Shown piece after piece: positions 45,544-55,170 of a DNA stretch of 64,000 nucleotides. This DNA comes from Pseudomonas frederiksbergensis (GTDB lineage: Bacteria > Pseudomonadota > Gammaproteobacteria > Pseudomonadales > Pseudomonadaceae), in the NCBI RefSeq assembly GCF_000802155.2, contig NZ_JQGJ02000003.1, forward strand, positions 310,001 through 374,000, written 5' to 3'. Positions within the stretch are counted from its first letter, which is position 1; the number at the start of each line of letters is the position of its first letter. A program made the position numbers and the translations under genes. Below the pieces are notes generated by a model that did no database searches, had not been told where the DNA came from, and saw nothing but the letters and a program-made list of their open reading frames with translations.

Positions 45544-46320
45544 TCAGGCGTTGTTTGACGCATCGGCGTCGCGTTGTGTTGCCCTTGCTCTGCAGGCATC
45601 GCCAAACGCCTGGAAGATTGCAAGGTAGTACGGATTAGAGCCTACCGCCCACTCCGGGTGCCATTGCACACCTAAAGCAAAAGCCTTGCCTTGTGCCACC
45701 GAAACGGCCTCGACCAGGCCATCCGGCGCGAGGGCTTCGGCCCGCAAGCCCGGTGCCAGTCGCTCGATGCCCTGGCTATGGATCGAGTTGACATCGATCT
45801 GCGGCGGCAGGCCCAGGCCCGCCAGGACGCCTCCGGGCTGGATATGCACGGCATGGGCCGGACCATATTGGACCTCCACCGGCTGGGTGTCGTCTTCACG
45901 ATGATCGATGAACGTTCCGACTTCATGAACTTTCTGATGCAGGGTGCCGCCAAAGGCTACGTTCATTTCCTGGAAACCGCGGCAGATGCCCAGCACCGGG
46001 ACGCCCGCATTGACAGCGGCGCGGATCAGCGGAAGGGTGATGGCGTCCCGTGCAGGATCATGGGCAGTGCCTGGCGCGCTGGCCGGGCCTTGATAGTGAA
46101 AAGGTTCTACATTGGAAGGAGAGCCGGTAAAAAGAATACCGTCCAGGGCGTCCAGAATATCGGACGGTGCGAACAGATCCGCCAGGGATGGGATCAGCAC
46201 CGGCAGGCCCTTGGCGGCTGTAGCGACAGCCCGGACGTATTTGTCGCCAGTGGTGTGATACGCATGCAAACCGATCTGCCTGGAGCAGGTCGTGACGCCG
46301 ATTAACGGCAGGCGAGACAT
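45544..46320 (-). CDS. spuA: SpuA, gamma-glutamyl-GABA hydrolase (class I glutamine amidotransferase)
   Basis: The 258-residue protein has a nucleophile Cys in VLGICRGFQEMNVAFGG and a catalytic His in GVQWHPEWA, the PuuD pattern. It removes glutamate from gamma-glutamyl intermediates of putrescine breakdown. It begins the leftward spu operon. Confidence 0.92.
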   Translation of the reverse strand: MSRLPLIGVTTCSRQIGLHAYHTTGDKYVRAVATAAKGLPVLIPSLADLFAPSDILDALDGILFTGSPSNVEPFHYQGPASAPGTAHDPARDAITLPLIRAAVNAGVPVLGICRGFQEMNVAFGGTLHQKVHEVGTFIDHREDDTQPVEVQYGPAHAVHIQPGGVLAGLGLPPQIDVNSIHSQGIERLAPGLRAEALAPDGLVEAVSVAQGKAFALGVQWHPEWAVGSNPYYLAIFQAFGDACRARATQRDADASNNA

Positions 46321-46598
46321 GAAGCACCCCGGTATTATTGCTGTTATGGGTTTGAATCGAGCTTAGCCTTGTTCATTTTTTTACACAACACCCCCGTAAA
46401 AAATACAACACGGCACGCTCAAGCCTGCGGGCGCCAAGGCCTTCAAAGGGAAAAAAACGCCCCAAATTGCCTCAAAAATGCCCGTCGGGTGCTTTTTTAG
46501 GGCAAAAAAGGCCCTGCTTGACTTCGGCATGCCGTTCGGGTTGACTGGCTTTCGAAGAGATCAATGATTGATATTTTTAACAACAAAGGTGTTGCATC
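46321..46598. promoter_or_regulatory. Divergent control region spuA / spuI
   Basis: This 278-bp region is AT-rich near both starts and must contain both promoters. AAAGGTG lies before the spuI start. In pseudomonads this region is the target of the polyamine repressor PauR; no operator sequence can be assigned with confidence. Confidence 0.5.
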
Positions 46599-47975
46599 AT
46601 GTCGGTACCCCCGCGTGCCGTTCAGCTTAACGAAGCGAACGCGTTCCTTAAGGAACATCCTGAGGTTCTGTACGTTGACCTTCTGATTGCGGATATGAAT
46701 GGTGTGGTGCGCGGCAAGCGCATCGAACGCACCAGCCTCCACAAGGTTTACGAGAAAGGCATCAACCTGCCGGCCTCTCTATTTGCCCTGGATATCAACG
46801 GCTCGACGGTGGAAAGCACCGGGCTGGGCCTGGACATCGGCGATGCCGACCGCATCTGCTATCCCATCCCCGGCACCCTGAGCAATGAACCCTGGCAGAA
46901 GCGCCCGACCGCGCAACTGCTGATGACCATGCACGAACTCGAAGGCGATCCGTTCTTTGCCGACCCTCGGGAAGTCCTGCGCCAGGTCGTGACCAAGTTC
47001 GATGAACTGGGCCTGACCATTTGCGCCGCGTTCGAGCTGGAGTTCTACCTGATCGACCAGGAGAACGTGAATGGCCGCCCGCAACCGCCCCGCTCGCCGA
47101 TTTCCGGCAAACGCCCGCATTCGACCCAGGTCTACCTGATCGATGACCTCGACGAATACGTCGACTGCCTCCAGGACATCCTGGAAGGTGCGAAGGAGCA
47201 AGGCATCCCCGCCGACGCCATCGTCAAGGAAAGTGCCCCGGCGCAGTTCGAAGTGAACCTGCACCACGTCGCCGACCCGATCAAGGCCTGCGACTATGCA
47301 GTCCTGCTCAAGCGCCTGATCAAGAACATCGCCTACGACCATGAAATGGACACCACCTTCATGGCCAAGCCGTACCCGGGCCAGGCAGGCAATGGTTTGC
47401 ACGTCCACATTTCGATCCTGGACAAAGACGGCAAGAATATCTTTGCCAGCGAGGATCCCGAGCAGAACGCCGCATTGCGTCACGCGATCGGCGGTGTGCT
47501 CGAGACCCTGCCCGCGCAGATGGCTTTCCTCTGCCCGAACGTCAACTCCTACCGCCGTTTCGGCGCACAGTTCTATGTGCCGAACTCGCCGACCTGGGGC
47601 CTGGACAACCGCACCGTGGCGCTGCGCGTACCCACCGGCTCCGCCGATGCCGTGCGCCTGGAACACCGCGTCGCCGGCGCCGATGCCAACCCGTACCTGC
47701 TGATGGCCTCCGTGCTGGCAGGCGTGCACCATGGCCTGGTCAACAAGATCGAGCCCGGTGCGCCGGTCGAAGGCAACAGCTACGAGCAGAACGAGCAGAG
47801 CCTGCCGAACAACTTGCGCGATGCCCTGCGTGAATTGGACGACAGCGAAGTCATGGCCAAGTACATCGATCCGAAGTACATCGATATCTTCGTGGCCTGC
47901 AAGGAAAGCGAACTGGAAGAGTTCGAACACTCGATCTCCGACCTCGAGTACAACTGGTACTTGCATACCGTGTAA
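46599..47975 (+). CDS. spuI: SpuI, glutamyl-polyamine synthetase (glutamine synthetase-like)
   Basis: The 458-residue glutamine synthetase fold protein has AAFELEFYLID, GQAGNGLHVHISILD and RLEHRVAGADANPYLLMASV. It is divergent from spuA, as in P. aeruginosa, and acts with SpuB in gamma-glutamylation of putrescine. A strong terminator follows. Confidence 0.92.
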   Translation: MSVPPRAVQLNEANAFLKEHPEVLYVDLLIADMNGVVRGKRIERTSLHKVYEKGINLPASLFALDINGSTVESTGLGLDIGDADRICYPIPGTLSNEPWQKRPTAQLLMTMHELEGDPFFADPREVLRQVVTKFDELGLTICAAFELEFYLIDQENVNGRPQPPRSPISGKRPHSTQVYLIDDLDEYVDCLQDILEGAKEQGIPADAIVKESAPAQFEVNLHHVADPIKACDYAVLLKRLIKNIAYDHEMDTTFMAKPYPGQAGNGLHVHISILDKDGKNIFASEDPEQNAALRHAIGGVLETLPAQMAFLCPNVNSYRRFGAQFYVPNSPTWGLDNRTVALRVPTGSADAVRLEHRVAGADANPYLLMASVLAGVHHGLVNKIEPGAPVEGNSYEQNEQSLPNNLRDALRELDDSEVMAKYIDPKYIDIFVACKESELEEFEHSISDLEYNWYLHTV

Positions 47976-47994
47976 GCGGTTGCGGTAAAAAAAG

Positions 47995-48029
47995 AACGCC
48001 GCAGGCCATATGGCCTGCGGCGTTTTTTT
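47995..48029. terminator. Strong bidirectional terminator after spuI
   Basis: AACGCCGCAGGCCAT and its exact reverse complement form a 15-bp stem, followed by T7 and preceded by A7. It can end transcription in both directions. Confidence 0.92.
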
Positions 48030-48154
48030 GAGCGCTTACAACCCCCTCGCCACAGATAAAATCCCACGCCACAAGAAATCTTCTTCACCAAGTGCAGGTA
48101 TGGACCATCCGCCCGCTCTGCGTACAATGCCCGGCAGCCCCGCAGGAGACATCC

Positions 48155-48790
48155 ATGACGCGCATCGCCACCCCTCGCAAACCCCGCGCACGCAGCCAGG
48201 CCCGGATCGATACCATTCTCGATGCCGCCCGTACGCTGCTTGCCACCGAAGGCGTGGCCAGCCTGTCGATCTACAGCGTCGCCGAACGCGCCGGGATCCC
48301 GCCCTCCTCCGTCTATCACTTCTTCGCCAGCGTCCCGGCCCTGCTCGAAGCCCTGACCGCCGATGTCCACGCCGCCTTTCGCGCGTGCCTGCAAGCGCCG
48401 ATCGACCACGCGGCCCTTCACCACTGGCATGACCTGTCACGACTGGTAGAACAGCGCATGCTGGCCATCTACAGCCAGGACGCCGCCGCTCGCCAGTTGA
48501 TCCTGGCCCAGCATGGCTTGACCGAAGTCACCCAGGCCGACCGCCAGCACGACGTTGAGCTGGGCGCGCTGATGCACACCGTCTTCGCCCGGCATTTCGA
48601 GCTGCCGACACTGCCGTCCGACGTGGATGTGTTCGCCCTGGCGATGGAGCTGGGCGACCGCGTCTACGCCCGCTCGGTACAGCAACACGGACAAATCACC
48701 CCGCGCCTGGCCGAAGAAGGCATGCGGGTGTTCGATGCGTACCTGGGGCTTTACCTGCCGCCCTATTTGCCCAAACGAGAGACGCCCTGA
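48155..48790 (+). CDS. TetR-family transcriptional regulator
   Basis: The 211-residue protein has an N-terminal TetR helix-turn-helix (VASLSIYSVAERAGIPPSSV, residues about 35-54) and an unassigned ligand domain. AGGAG precedes the ATG. It lies between spuI and the ssu operon and could regulate either. An AguR-like polyamine role is possible, but aguBA are not next to it. Confidence 0.85.
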   Translation: MTRIATPRKPRARSQARIDTILDAARTLLATEGVASLSIYSVAERAGIPPSSVYHFFASVPALLEALTADVHAAFRACLQAPIDHAALHHWHDLSRLVEQRMLAIYSQDAAARQLILAQHGLTEVTQADRQHDVELGALMHTVFARHFELPTLPSDVDVFALAMELGDRVYARSVQQHGQITPRLAEEGMRVFDAYLGLYLPPYLPKRETP

Positions 48791-48929
48791 TCCTGGGCTG
48801 CTCCCGCTGGGCCGGTCCGACGCCTCGGACGCAGCAGCCCCTCGAACCTCATGGGGCGCATGTAAACACCGCCAGAGACCAAAAGCCCCGAAGGGCTCAC
48901 GCCGTCCGGGGCCGCAGGTCAAGCATCGC

Positions 48930-49145
48930 TCACAACTTGGCGATGGAGACCTCGGTTGATTTGACGAAGGCAATCACCTCGCTGCCGATCGCCAGTTCCA
49001 GCTCTTTCACCGAGCGGGTGGTGATGACCGATGTGACGATGCCCGAAGCGGTCTGCACGTCGATTTCCGACAGCACATCGCCTTCGACGATTTCCTTGAT
49101 GGTGCCTTTGAACTGGTTGCGGACGTTGATGGCTTTGATGGTCAT
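48930..49145 (-). CDS. ssuF: SsuF, molybdopterin-binding (TOBE) protein
   Basis: The 71-residue protein is a single TOBE/MopI domain (MTIKAINVRNQFKGTIKEIV; VITTRSVKELELAIGSEV). It closes the ssuEADCBF operon, as in P. putida, where SsuF is needed for sulfonate use although its exact role is unclear. Confidence 0.9.
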   Translation of the reverse strand: MTIKAINVRNQFKGTIKEIVEGDVLSEIDVQTASGIVTSVITTRSVKELELAIGSEVIAFVKSTEVSIAKL

Positions 49146-49170
49146 GGTGTCGATTCCTGTCTGGATGAAG

Positions 49171-49977
49171 TTATTGCGCCCAACGCAACTGCGTGGGCAA
49201 GGGTGAAACGGGTTCGGGTGCCGGCGGTTGGCCGGGCAAGGACAGCACACGGTCGAGGACTTCGGTTTCCAGGCTCGCCAGGCGATGCGAGCCGCGAGCG
49301 CGGGGGCGTGGCAGGTCGATGGTCAGGTCGAGGCCGACCTGGCCGTCCTCGATCAGGATGACCCGGTCGGCAATCGCCACCGCTTCGCTGACGTCGTGGG
49401 TCACCAGCAGCACCGTGAAGCCGTGTTGCAGCCACAAGCGTTCGATCAATTGCTGCATCTCGATCCGGGTCAGGGCATCGAGCGCGCCCAGGGGTTCGTC
49501 GAGCAACAGCAGGCGCGGCTGGTGGATCAGCGCGCGGGCCAGGGCCACCCGTTGCTTCTGGCCACCGGACAACGACGCCGGCCATTCATGGGCGCGATCC
49601 GCCAGGCCCACGGCATCCAGCGCCTGCGAGGCTTGCGGCCGCCAGTCGCCCTGGAGCCCGAGGCCAACGTTGTCGATGACCTTTTTCCAGGGCAACAGGC
49701 GCGCTTCCTGGAACATCAGCCGGGTGTCCTCCCGTGCAGCGCTCAGCGATGCCGAGCCGGCCAACAGCTGGCCGCCCGAGGGCTGATCGAGGCCGGCGAG
49801 CAAGCGCAGCAAGGTGCTTTTACCGCAGCCACTGCGGCCGACAACCGCGACGAATTGCCCGGCCGGGATATGCAGGTCGATATCTCTCAATACCTGGCGC
49901 GCACCAAACGTCTTCTGAAGATTGCGCACCGCCAGCGGGATGCCCCGCAGCAAGCGCGGAGGTTGTTGAGCGCTCAT
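49171..49977 (-). CDS. ssuB: SsuB, aliphatic sulfonate ABC transporter ATPase
   Basis: The 268-residue ATPase has Walker [10 protein letters not shown], signature [16 protein letters not shown] and Walker [13 protein letters not shown]. It overlaps ssuC by 4 nt and energises sulfonate import. Confidence 0.93.
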   Translation of the reverse strand: MSAQQPPRLLRGIPLAVRNLQKTFGARQVLRDIDLHIPAGQFVAVVGRSGCGKSTLLRLLAGLDQPSGGQLLAGSASLSAAREDTRLMFQEARLLPWKKVIDNVGLGLQGDWRPQASQALDAVGLADRAHEWPASLSGGQKQRVALARALIHQPRLLLLDEPLGALDALTRIEMQQLIERLWLQHGFTVLLVTHDVSEAVAIADRVILIEDGQVGLDLTIDLPRPRARGSHRLASLETEVLDRVLSLPGQPPAPEPVSPLPTQLRWAQ

Positions 49978-50756
49978 GCAACACCTCCCTTGCTTACTTG
50001 ATAGGCCGGATGCCAGCGCAGCCAGACCCGTTCGAGGCCACGGGCGGCGAGGTCAGCCAGCTTGCCGAGCACGGCGTACAAGAGAATCGCCAGCACCACC
50101 ACGTCGGTCTGCAGGAACTCCCGGGCATTCATCGCCAAGTAACCGATACCGGCGCTGGCCGAGATGGTTTCCGCCACGATCAGCGTCAGCCACATGAAGC
50201 CCAGGGCAAAGCGCACGCCCACCAGGATCGACGGCAAGGCGCCCGGCAGGATCACCTGGCGAAACAGGCTGAAACCGGACAAACCGTAGCTGCGAGACAT
50301 TTCCACCAGCGCTGGGTCGACGTTACGGATCCCGTGATAGGTGTTGAGGTAGATGGGGAACAGCGTGCCCAGCGCCACCAGGAAGATCTTCGCCGACTCG
50401 TCGATGCCGAACCAAAGGATCACCAACGGAATAAGCGCCAGGTGCGGGACGTTGCGTATCATCTGCACGGAGCTGTCCAGCAGCCGCTCGCCCCACTTCG
50501 ACAGGCCCGTGATAAAGCCCAGGGTAAGGCCGATGCCGCCACCAATCAGGAAGCCGACCGCTGCGCGCCAGCCGCTGATAGCCAGGTGAGTCCAGATTTC
50601 GCCGCTGCGCACCAGGCTCACGCCAGCCTCGATCACCGCGACTGGCGCCGGCAGGATCCGCGTGGATAACCAGCCGGCCGACACCGATAACTGCCACGTT
50701 GCAAGCAACAGCAATGGCACCGTCCACGGCGCGAGGTTGTGGATAATTTTCCTCAT
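49974..50756 (-). CDS. ssuC: SsuC, aliphatic sulfonate ABC transporter permease
   Basis: The 260-residue permease has about six hydrophobic helices and the loop [20 protein letters not shown]. The start [12 protein letters not shown] is preferred over a frame extension of 14 codons. It lies directly upstream of ssuB and downstream of ssuD. Confidence 0.92.
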   Translation of the reverse strand: MRKIIHNLAPWTVPLLLLATWQLSVSAGWLSTRILPAPVAVIEAGVSLVRSGEIWTHLAISGWRAAVGFLIGGGIGLTLGFITGLSKWGERLLDSSVQMIRNVPHLALIPLVILWFGIDESAKIFLVALGTLFPIYLNTYHGIRNVDPALVEMSRSYGLSGFSLFRQVILPGALPSILVGVRFALGFMWLTLIVAETISASAGIGYLAMNAREFLQTDVVVLAILLYAVLGKLADLAARGLERVWLRWHPAYQVSKGGVA

Positions 50757-50763
50757 GGCCGCC

Positions 50764-51912
50764 TCAACTCTGGGACGCGGCTTTAGGCAGGATGTCATTG
50801 GCGACCATCTCGCCGAACGGACTCACGTAGCCTTGGCTTTTCGGCAGCTCCGGGCGTTCCACATCCAAGTGCGGGAATAGCAGCTCCGCCACCCGATAAG
50901 ACTCTTCCAGGTGTGGATAACCCGAGAAGATGAACGTGTCGATGCCCAGGCCGGCGTATTCCTTGACCCGCGCGGCCACGGTCGGGCCATCGCCCACCAG
51001 TGCCGTCCCGGCGCCGCCGCGCACCAGGCCGACACCGGCCCAGAGGTTGGGGCTGACCTCCAGCTTGTCGCGGCGACCGCCGTGCAACGCGGCCATTCGC
51101 TGCTGGCCCACCGAGTCGAAACGCGCCAGGGAAGCCTGGGCGCGGGCAATGGTTTCGTCGTCCAGGTGGGAGATCAAGCGGTCGGCCGCTTGCCAGGCCT
51201 CGGCGTTGGTTTCACGCACGATCACATGCAGGCGAATGCCGAAGCGCACGGTACGCCCCAGCTTCGCAGCCTTGGTCCGCACCTGTTGGATTTTTTCCGC
51301 GACGGCCGCCGGGGGCTCACCCCAGGTCAGCACCATGTCCACCTGCTCGGCGGCCAGATCCTGGGCCGCTTCCGACGAGCCGCCAAAGTACAGCGGCGGA
51401 CGCGGTTGCTGGATCGGCGGATAGAGCAGCTTGGCGCCCTTCACGCTGATGTGTTCACCGTTGTAATCCACGGTCTCGCCTTCCAGCACCCGACGCCAGA
51501 TCCGGGTGAACTCCACCGACGCTTGATAGCGTTGTTCATGATCGAGAAACAGCCCGTCGCCGGCCAGCTCATCCGGATCGCCGCCGGTGACCAGGTTGAA
51601 CAGCGCACGTCCTCCCGATAGCCGATCCAAGGTTGCAGCCTGACGCGCCGCCACCGTTGGGGAAACAATCCCGGGGCGCAGGGCAACCAGGAACTTCAAG
51701 CGCTGGGTCACCGGAATCAACGACGCGGCCACCAGCCACGAGTCTTCGCAGGAGCGTCCGGTAGGAATCAATACACCGCCGAAACCCAGCCGATCGGCGG
51801 CCTGGGCGATTTGCTGCAAGTAACCATGATCGACGGCGCGGGCACCTTCAGCGGTGCCAAGGTAATGACCGTCGCCGTGGGTGGGCAGGAACCAGAAAAT
51901 ATTGAGGCTCAT
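50764..51912 (-). CDS. ssuD: SsuD, FMNH2-dependent alkanesulfonate monooxygenase
   Basis: The 382-residue luciferase-fold flavin monooxygenase begins [20 protein letters not shown]. It has a conserved [12 protein letters not shown] segment and [14 protein letters not shown]. It uses reduced flavin from SsuE to release sulfite from alkanesulfonates. Confidence 0.95.
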   Translation of the reverse strand: MSLNIFWFLPTHGDGHYLGTAEGARAVDHGYLQQIAQAADRLGFGGVLIPTGRSCEDSWLVAASLIPVTQRLKFLVALRPGIVSPTVAARQAATLDRLSGGRALFNLVTGGDPDELAGDGLFLDHEQRYQASVEFTRIWRRVLEGETVDYNGEHISVKGAKLLYPPIQQPRPPLYFGGSSEAAQDLAAEQVDMVLTWGEPPAAVAEKIQQVRTKAAKLGRTVRFGIRLHVIVRETNAEAWQAADRLISHLDDETIARAQASLARFDSVGQQRMAALHGGRRDKLEVSPNLWAGVGLVRGGAGTALVGDGPTVAARVKEYAGLGIDTFIFSGYPHLEESYRVAELLFPHLDVERPELPKSQGYVSPFGEMVANDILPKAASQS

Positions 51913-51936
51913 GGAGTGGTCTCCTAAGGGATCGAA

Positions 51937-52902
51937 TTACTGCGCGTTCGCAACGGCCGCCGGCGGCGTCCAGATCACGTCCTTGATGCTCAAGGGCTTG
52001 GGAATCAACTTGAGCTGGTAGAAGCTGTCGGCGATTTTCTGCTGCGCCGCCACCACCTCCGGCGTGAGGAACAACGCCCCGTAGCCTTGGCGTTTCACAG
52101 ACGTCAGGGTGATGTCCGCCGGCAGGCCAAGCAGCGGCGATACCTGTTGGGTCACGTCTTCAGGGTTGGCCTTGGACCATTCGCCCACCGCCCGCACTTC
52201 TTCCACCAGGGCCGTGATCACCTGGGGATTTTTCTGCGCGTAGGGTTTGGTCGCGAGGTAGAACTGATGGTTGTCGACGATGCCTTTGCCGTCCCGCAAG
52301 GTGCGGGCCTGCAATTGCTGTTCAGCCGCGGCCTGGTACGGATCCCAGATCACCCAGGCGTCCACGCTGCCGCGCTCGAACGCGGCGCGGGCGTCGGCTG
52401 GCGGCAGGAAAACCGTCTGGATCTCGGAATATTCAAGGCCGGCATCTTCCAGTGCCCGTACCAGCAGGTAATGGACATTGGAGCCTTTGTTCAACACGAC
52501 CTTCTTGCCCTTGAGGTCCTGCACCGACTGGATCGACGAGCCCTTGGGCACCAGGATCGCCTCACTGTGGGGGGCTGGCGGTTCGTAGGCGACATAGAGC
52601 AAGTCCGCGCCGGCCGCCTGGGCAAACACCGGTGGAGTTTCACCGGTGACGCCAAAATCGATGGAACCGACATTCAAGCCTTCCAGAAGCTGGGGGCCGC
52701 CGGGAAATTCGGTCCATTGCACGTCGACGCCCTGGGCGGCGAGGCGTTTCTCCAATGTCCCCTTGGCCTTGAGCAGCACCAGCGTGCCGTACTTCTGATA
52801 GCCGATCCGCAAGGTTTCGGCTTGAGTCTGGGTAATGACGCCGAGGGACACAGCCGCAGCAAACAGAGCGACCAGCCCGCGACGCAAAATGACAGTGCGC
52901 AT
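51937..52902 (-). CDS. ssuA: SsuA, aliphatic sulfonate-binding periplasmic protein
   Basis: The 321-residue solute-binding protein has a signal peptide (VALFAAAVSLGVITQTQA) and the LRIGYQKYGTLVLLKAKGTL segment of SsuA proteins. It lies between ssuE and ssuD and delivers sulfonates to SsuBC. Confidence 0.92.
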   Translation of the reverse strand: MRTVILRRGLVALFAAAVSLGVITQTQAETLRIGYQKYGTLVLLKAKGTLEKRLAAQGVDVQWTEFPGGPQLLEGLNVGSIDFGVTGETPPVFAQAAGADLLYVAYEPPAPHSEAILVPKGSSIQSVQDLKGKKVVLNKGSNVHYLLVRALEDAGLEYSEIQTVFLPPADARAAFERGSVDAWVIWDPYQAAAEQQLQARTLRDGKGIVDNHQFYLATKPYAQKNPQVITALVEEVRAVGEWSKANPEDVTQQVSPLLGLPADITLTSVKRQGYGALFLTPEVVAAQQKIADSFYQLKLIPKPLSIKDVIWTPPAAVANAQ

Positions 52903-52992
52903 GGCGCCTCTCCTTTTTGCTGTGGGGTTTTGGCTGCACCTGCTTGGCCGTTGACGGCTGAGTAAGGTGGAGTTGAAGCAGGGATGTAGCGG

Positions 52993-53586
52993 TCAAATGC
53001 TCCAGCGAGCACTCAACAGACGTTCGTTCAATGCGCTGGGGTCGAGCGGCCTGGGCCGACGGGCCATGGCGCTGTAGAACTGTTCAAGCGCTTCGTCCAG
53101 GCGCTGCTGCAAGGCAGGCGTCAATTGCGCCTGGGCACTGCCTTCGCCATAGGCGATCTGGCTGTCTTCGGCAAAAATCCCATGGAGCATTTCCTGGGCC
53201 TTGAGTGCCGACAGCACGGGCTTGAGGGCATAATCTACCGCCAGCATGTGGGCGATGCTGCCGCCGGTTGCCATCGGCAACACCACTTTGTGGGCCAGGG
53301 CCCGTTCCGGCAGCAGATCGAGTACGGTCTTCAGCGCACCGGAAAAAGACGCCTTGTACACTGGCGTGGCGATGAGCAGGCCGTCGGCATTTTCAATCTG
53401 GGCCAGCAGGTCAATCACTTTGGGACTGTCGAAGCGGGCATGGAGCAGATCCTCTGCAGGGAAATCACGTACCTGATAACTCACCACTTCTACACCTTGC
53501 TGTTGTAACCAACGTTGCGAGCGCTCCAACAGCACTCCAGAACGGGAGCGCTGGCTGGGACTGCCGCCGAGCGAGACAACCAACAT
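52993..53586 (-). CDS. ssuE: SsuE, NAD(P)H-dependent FMN reductase
   Basis: The 197-residue flavodoxin-like protein has the [13 protein letters not shown] flavin-phosphate loop and an [14 protein letters not shown] segment. It supplies FMNH2 to SsuD. The start at 53586 has AAGGA at good spacing; the ATG at 53595 is too close to it. Confidence 0.92.
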   Translation of the reverse strand: MLVVSLGGSPSQRSRSGVLLERSQRWLQQQGVEVVSYQVRDFPAEDLLHARFDSPKVIDLLAQIENADGLLIATPVYKASFSGALKTVLDLLPERALAHKVVLPMATGGSIAHMLAVDYALKPVLSALKAQEMLHGIFAEDSQIAYGEGSAQAQLTPALQQRLDEALEQFYSAMARRPRPLDPSALNERLLSARWSI

Positions 53587-53691
53587 GCCAACCATTCCTT
53601 AAAAGTCACGTGCGATTCGCGATGGGCGATCTCGCTGGATGGAGCAAACCATAACAGCGCCATCATATATCTTTAAATCATATTTATTCAT

Positions 53692-53718
53692 TTGGTTATT
53701 CCTTGAAGAGATAACCAA
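53692..53718 (-). promoter_or_regulatory. Inverted repeat in the ssuE upstream region
   Basis: TTGGTTAT and ATAACCAA form a perfect 8-bp inverted repeat with an 11-nt spacer, within an AT-rich 120 bp upstream of ssuE. It could be a CysB-type or other operator, or a weak terminator of the convergent side. Confidence 0.4.
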
Positions 53719-53805
53719 TTGTCTTTTCCAGTCGCAATAAGAAAGGCCGTCGAAACGGCCAAATCCTTGATGCCCCCACAGGATCCAGTCAACTCGGACT
53801 CGGTG

Positions 53806-54444
53806 TCAGCGATTGGGCTGCGGCGTAAGGCGCAAGTACGGCTTCACCGCGCGATAGCCCTTGGGAAAGCGCTGCTTGAGTTCTTCTTCATCCTTGAGCG
53901 ACGGCACGATCACCACTTCATCACCGTCCTGCCAGTTGGCCGGGGTGGCGACTTTGTAGTTGTCGGTCAGTTGCAGGGAATCGATCACCCGCAAGATTTC
54001 GTTGAAATTGCGGCCAGTGCTCGCCGGGTAGGTGATCGTCAGGCGGATCTTCTTGTTCGGGTCGATCACGAATAATGAGCGCACGGTCAAGGTATCGCTG
54101 GCGTTGGGGTGAATCAGGTCGTACAGGTCCGAAACCTTGCGGTCGGCGTCAGCCAGGATCGGGAAGTTCACGACGGCATTCTGGGTTTCGTTGATGTCTT
54201 CGATCCACTTGTGGTGCGAATCCACCGGGTCTACCGACAGAGCGATGGCCTTGACGCCGCGCTTGGCGAATTCGTCCTTGAGCTTGGCGGTGAGGCCCAG
54301 TTCAGTGGTGCACACCGGCGTGAAGTCCGCCGGGTGGGAGAACAGCACGCCCCAGCTATCGCCGAGCCATTCATGGAAGCGAATCTTGCCGGCGCTGGAA
54401 TCCTGTTCGAAATCGGGGGCGATGTCGCCGAGTCTGAGGCTCAT
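53806..54444 (-). CDS. lsfA: LsfA, 1-Cys peroxiredoxin
   Basis: The 212-residue Prx6-type peroxiredoxin has the peroxidatic Cys in HPADFTPVCTTELG and no resolving Cys. LsfA is induced by sulfate starvation and lies next to ssu genes in pseudomonads. The start MSLRLGDIAPDF is the family start; the frame extends upstream but without resemblance. Confidence 0.93.
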   Translation of the reverse strand: MSLRLGDIAPDFEQDSSAGKIRFHEWLGDSWGVLFSHPADFTPVCTTELGLTAKLKDEFAKRGVKAIALSVDPVDSHHKWIEDINETQNAVVNFPILADADRKVSDLYDLIHPNASDTLTVRSLFVIDPNKKIRLTITYPASTGRNFNEILRVIDSLQLTDNYKVATPANWQDGDEVVIVPSLKDEEELKQRFPKGYRAVKPYLRLTPQPNR

Positions 54445-54666
54445 GGTGCGGCTCCTGGGTGGTTTCATGAGCGCAAACTGTGCACCGGTTTTCATCGTTT
54501 TAAAAAGAATGAATACCCATTTATCTAGATCATTAGGAAATATAAAAAACTGTTCACTGGTGCCGTAACGCATACCGGCCCAAGATCATTCCCGAGGTTT
54601 CGAGAAGGCCTCGAGTTGCTGAAAAGAGGAGGGTTTCGGGGAAGGCTACAGGGGTGGGCCGAACCG

Positions 54667-54711
54667 AAACGCGAAAGCCCCGCCCGGCGTGATGCCGGGC
54701 GGGGCTTTTTT
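54667..54711. repeat. 45-bp direct repeat, copy 1, containing a terminator hairpin
   Basis: It contains AGCCCCGCCCGGC, the loop GTGAT, GCCGGGCGGGGCT and a T run. It is identical except for one base to 55614-55658. The two copies lie 947 bp apart and bracket the toxin-antitoxin genes. Confidence 0.9.
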
Positions 54712-54712
54712 T
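54676..54712. terminator. Rho-independent terminator, copy 1
   Basis: A 13-bp GC stem with a 5-nt loop is followed by T7. It stands upstream of lsfA and upstream of the toxin-antitoxin genes, with no gene of its own to terminate. Confidence 0.85.
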
Positions 54713-54813
54713 GTCTTGCGTCTACGATACGGAAATTCTTGATGCGATTTCAGAACGAGCGGCTAGGATAGGCGGCATGAACACTCAAGCTTTGTACTCA
54801 TCTGCAAAACCGT

Positions 54814-55170
54814 TTGCCTGACCTGCTGGCGGTATACCTGTTCGGCAGCCATGCACAGGGCGATGCCGGGCCTGACAGCGATGTCGACCTGGCTGTGCTT
54901 TTGTCCGGCGAGATCGATCCAGTGTCCCTATGGCAGCTTTCGGGGGACCTGGCGGACATTGCTGGCAGTCCGGTGGATCTGATTGATCTACGGGCGGCAA
55001 CCACTGTGATGCAATACCAAATCGTGACCCTTGGCCAGCGACTCTGGGCCAAAGACGTACAGGCGGGATTGTTCGAATGCTTCATTCTCAGCGAGAAGAC
55101 CGCGCTCGATGAGGCTCGGGCGGGATTGCTCAAGGTTATCCAGGAAGAAGGCAGCGTATATGGCCGATGA
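54814..55170 (+). CDS. mntA: MNT-domain nucleotidyltransferase antitoxin (MntA-like), N terminus disrupted
   Basis: The minimal nucleotidyltransferase domain carries the catalytic GSX10DXD motif (Gly11, Ser12, Asp23, Asp25 from the TTG at 54814). Upstream, an ATG at 54777 begins MNTQALYS in a different frame, and joining the two frames would give a natural N terminus. A loss of one CA in a CA-CA tract near 54800 would explain the break. The annotated start is therefore the TTG, possibly non-functional. MntA proteins AMPylate the HEPN toxin encoded next to them. It overlaps the next gene by 11 nt. Confidence 0.65.
   Translation: MPDLLAVYLFGSHAQGDAGPDSDVDLAVLLSGEIDPVSLWQLSGDLADIAGSPVDLIDLRAATTVMQYQIVTLGQRLWAKDVQAGLFECFILSEKTALDEARAGLLKVIQEEGSVYGR

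Larger units (their letters stand above)
54445..54813. other. Region between lsfA and the toxin-antitoxin module
   Basis: This 369-bp stretch holds the lsfA promoter (AT-rich near 54520-54560) and the first copy of the 45-bp terminator-bearing repeat. From 54777 it holds a truncated start-like frame (MNTQALYS) that breaks out of frame with the MNT gene. No other gene is seen. Confidence 0.6.
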
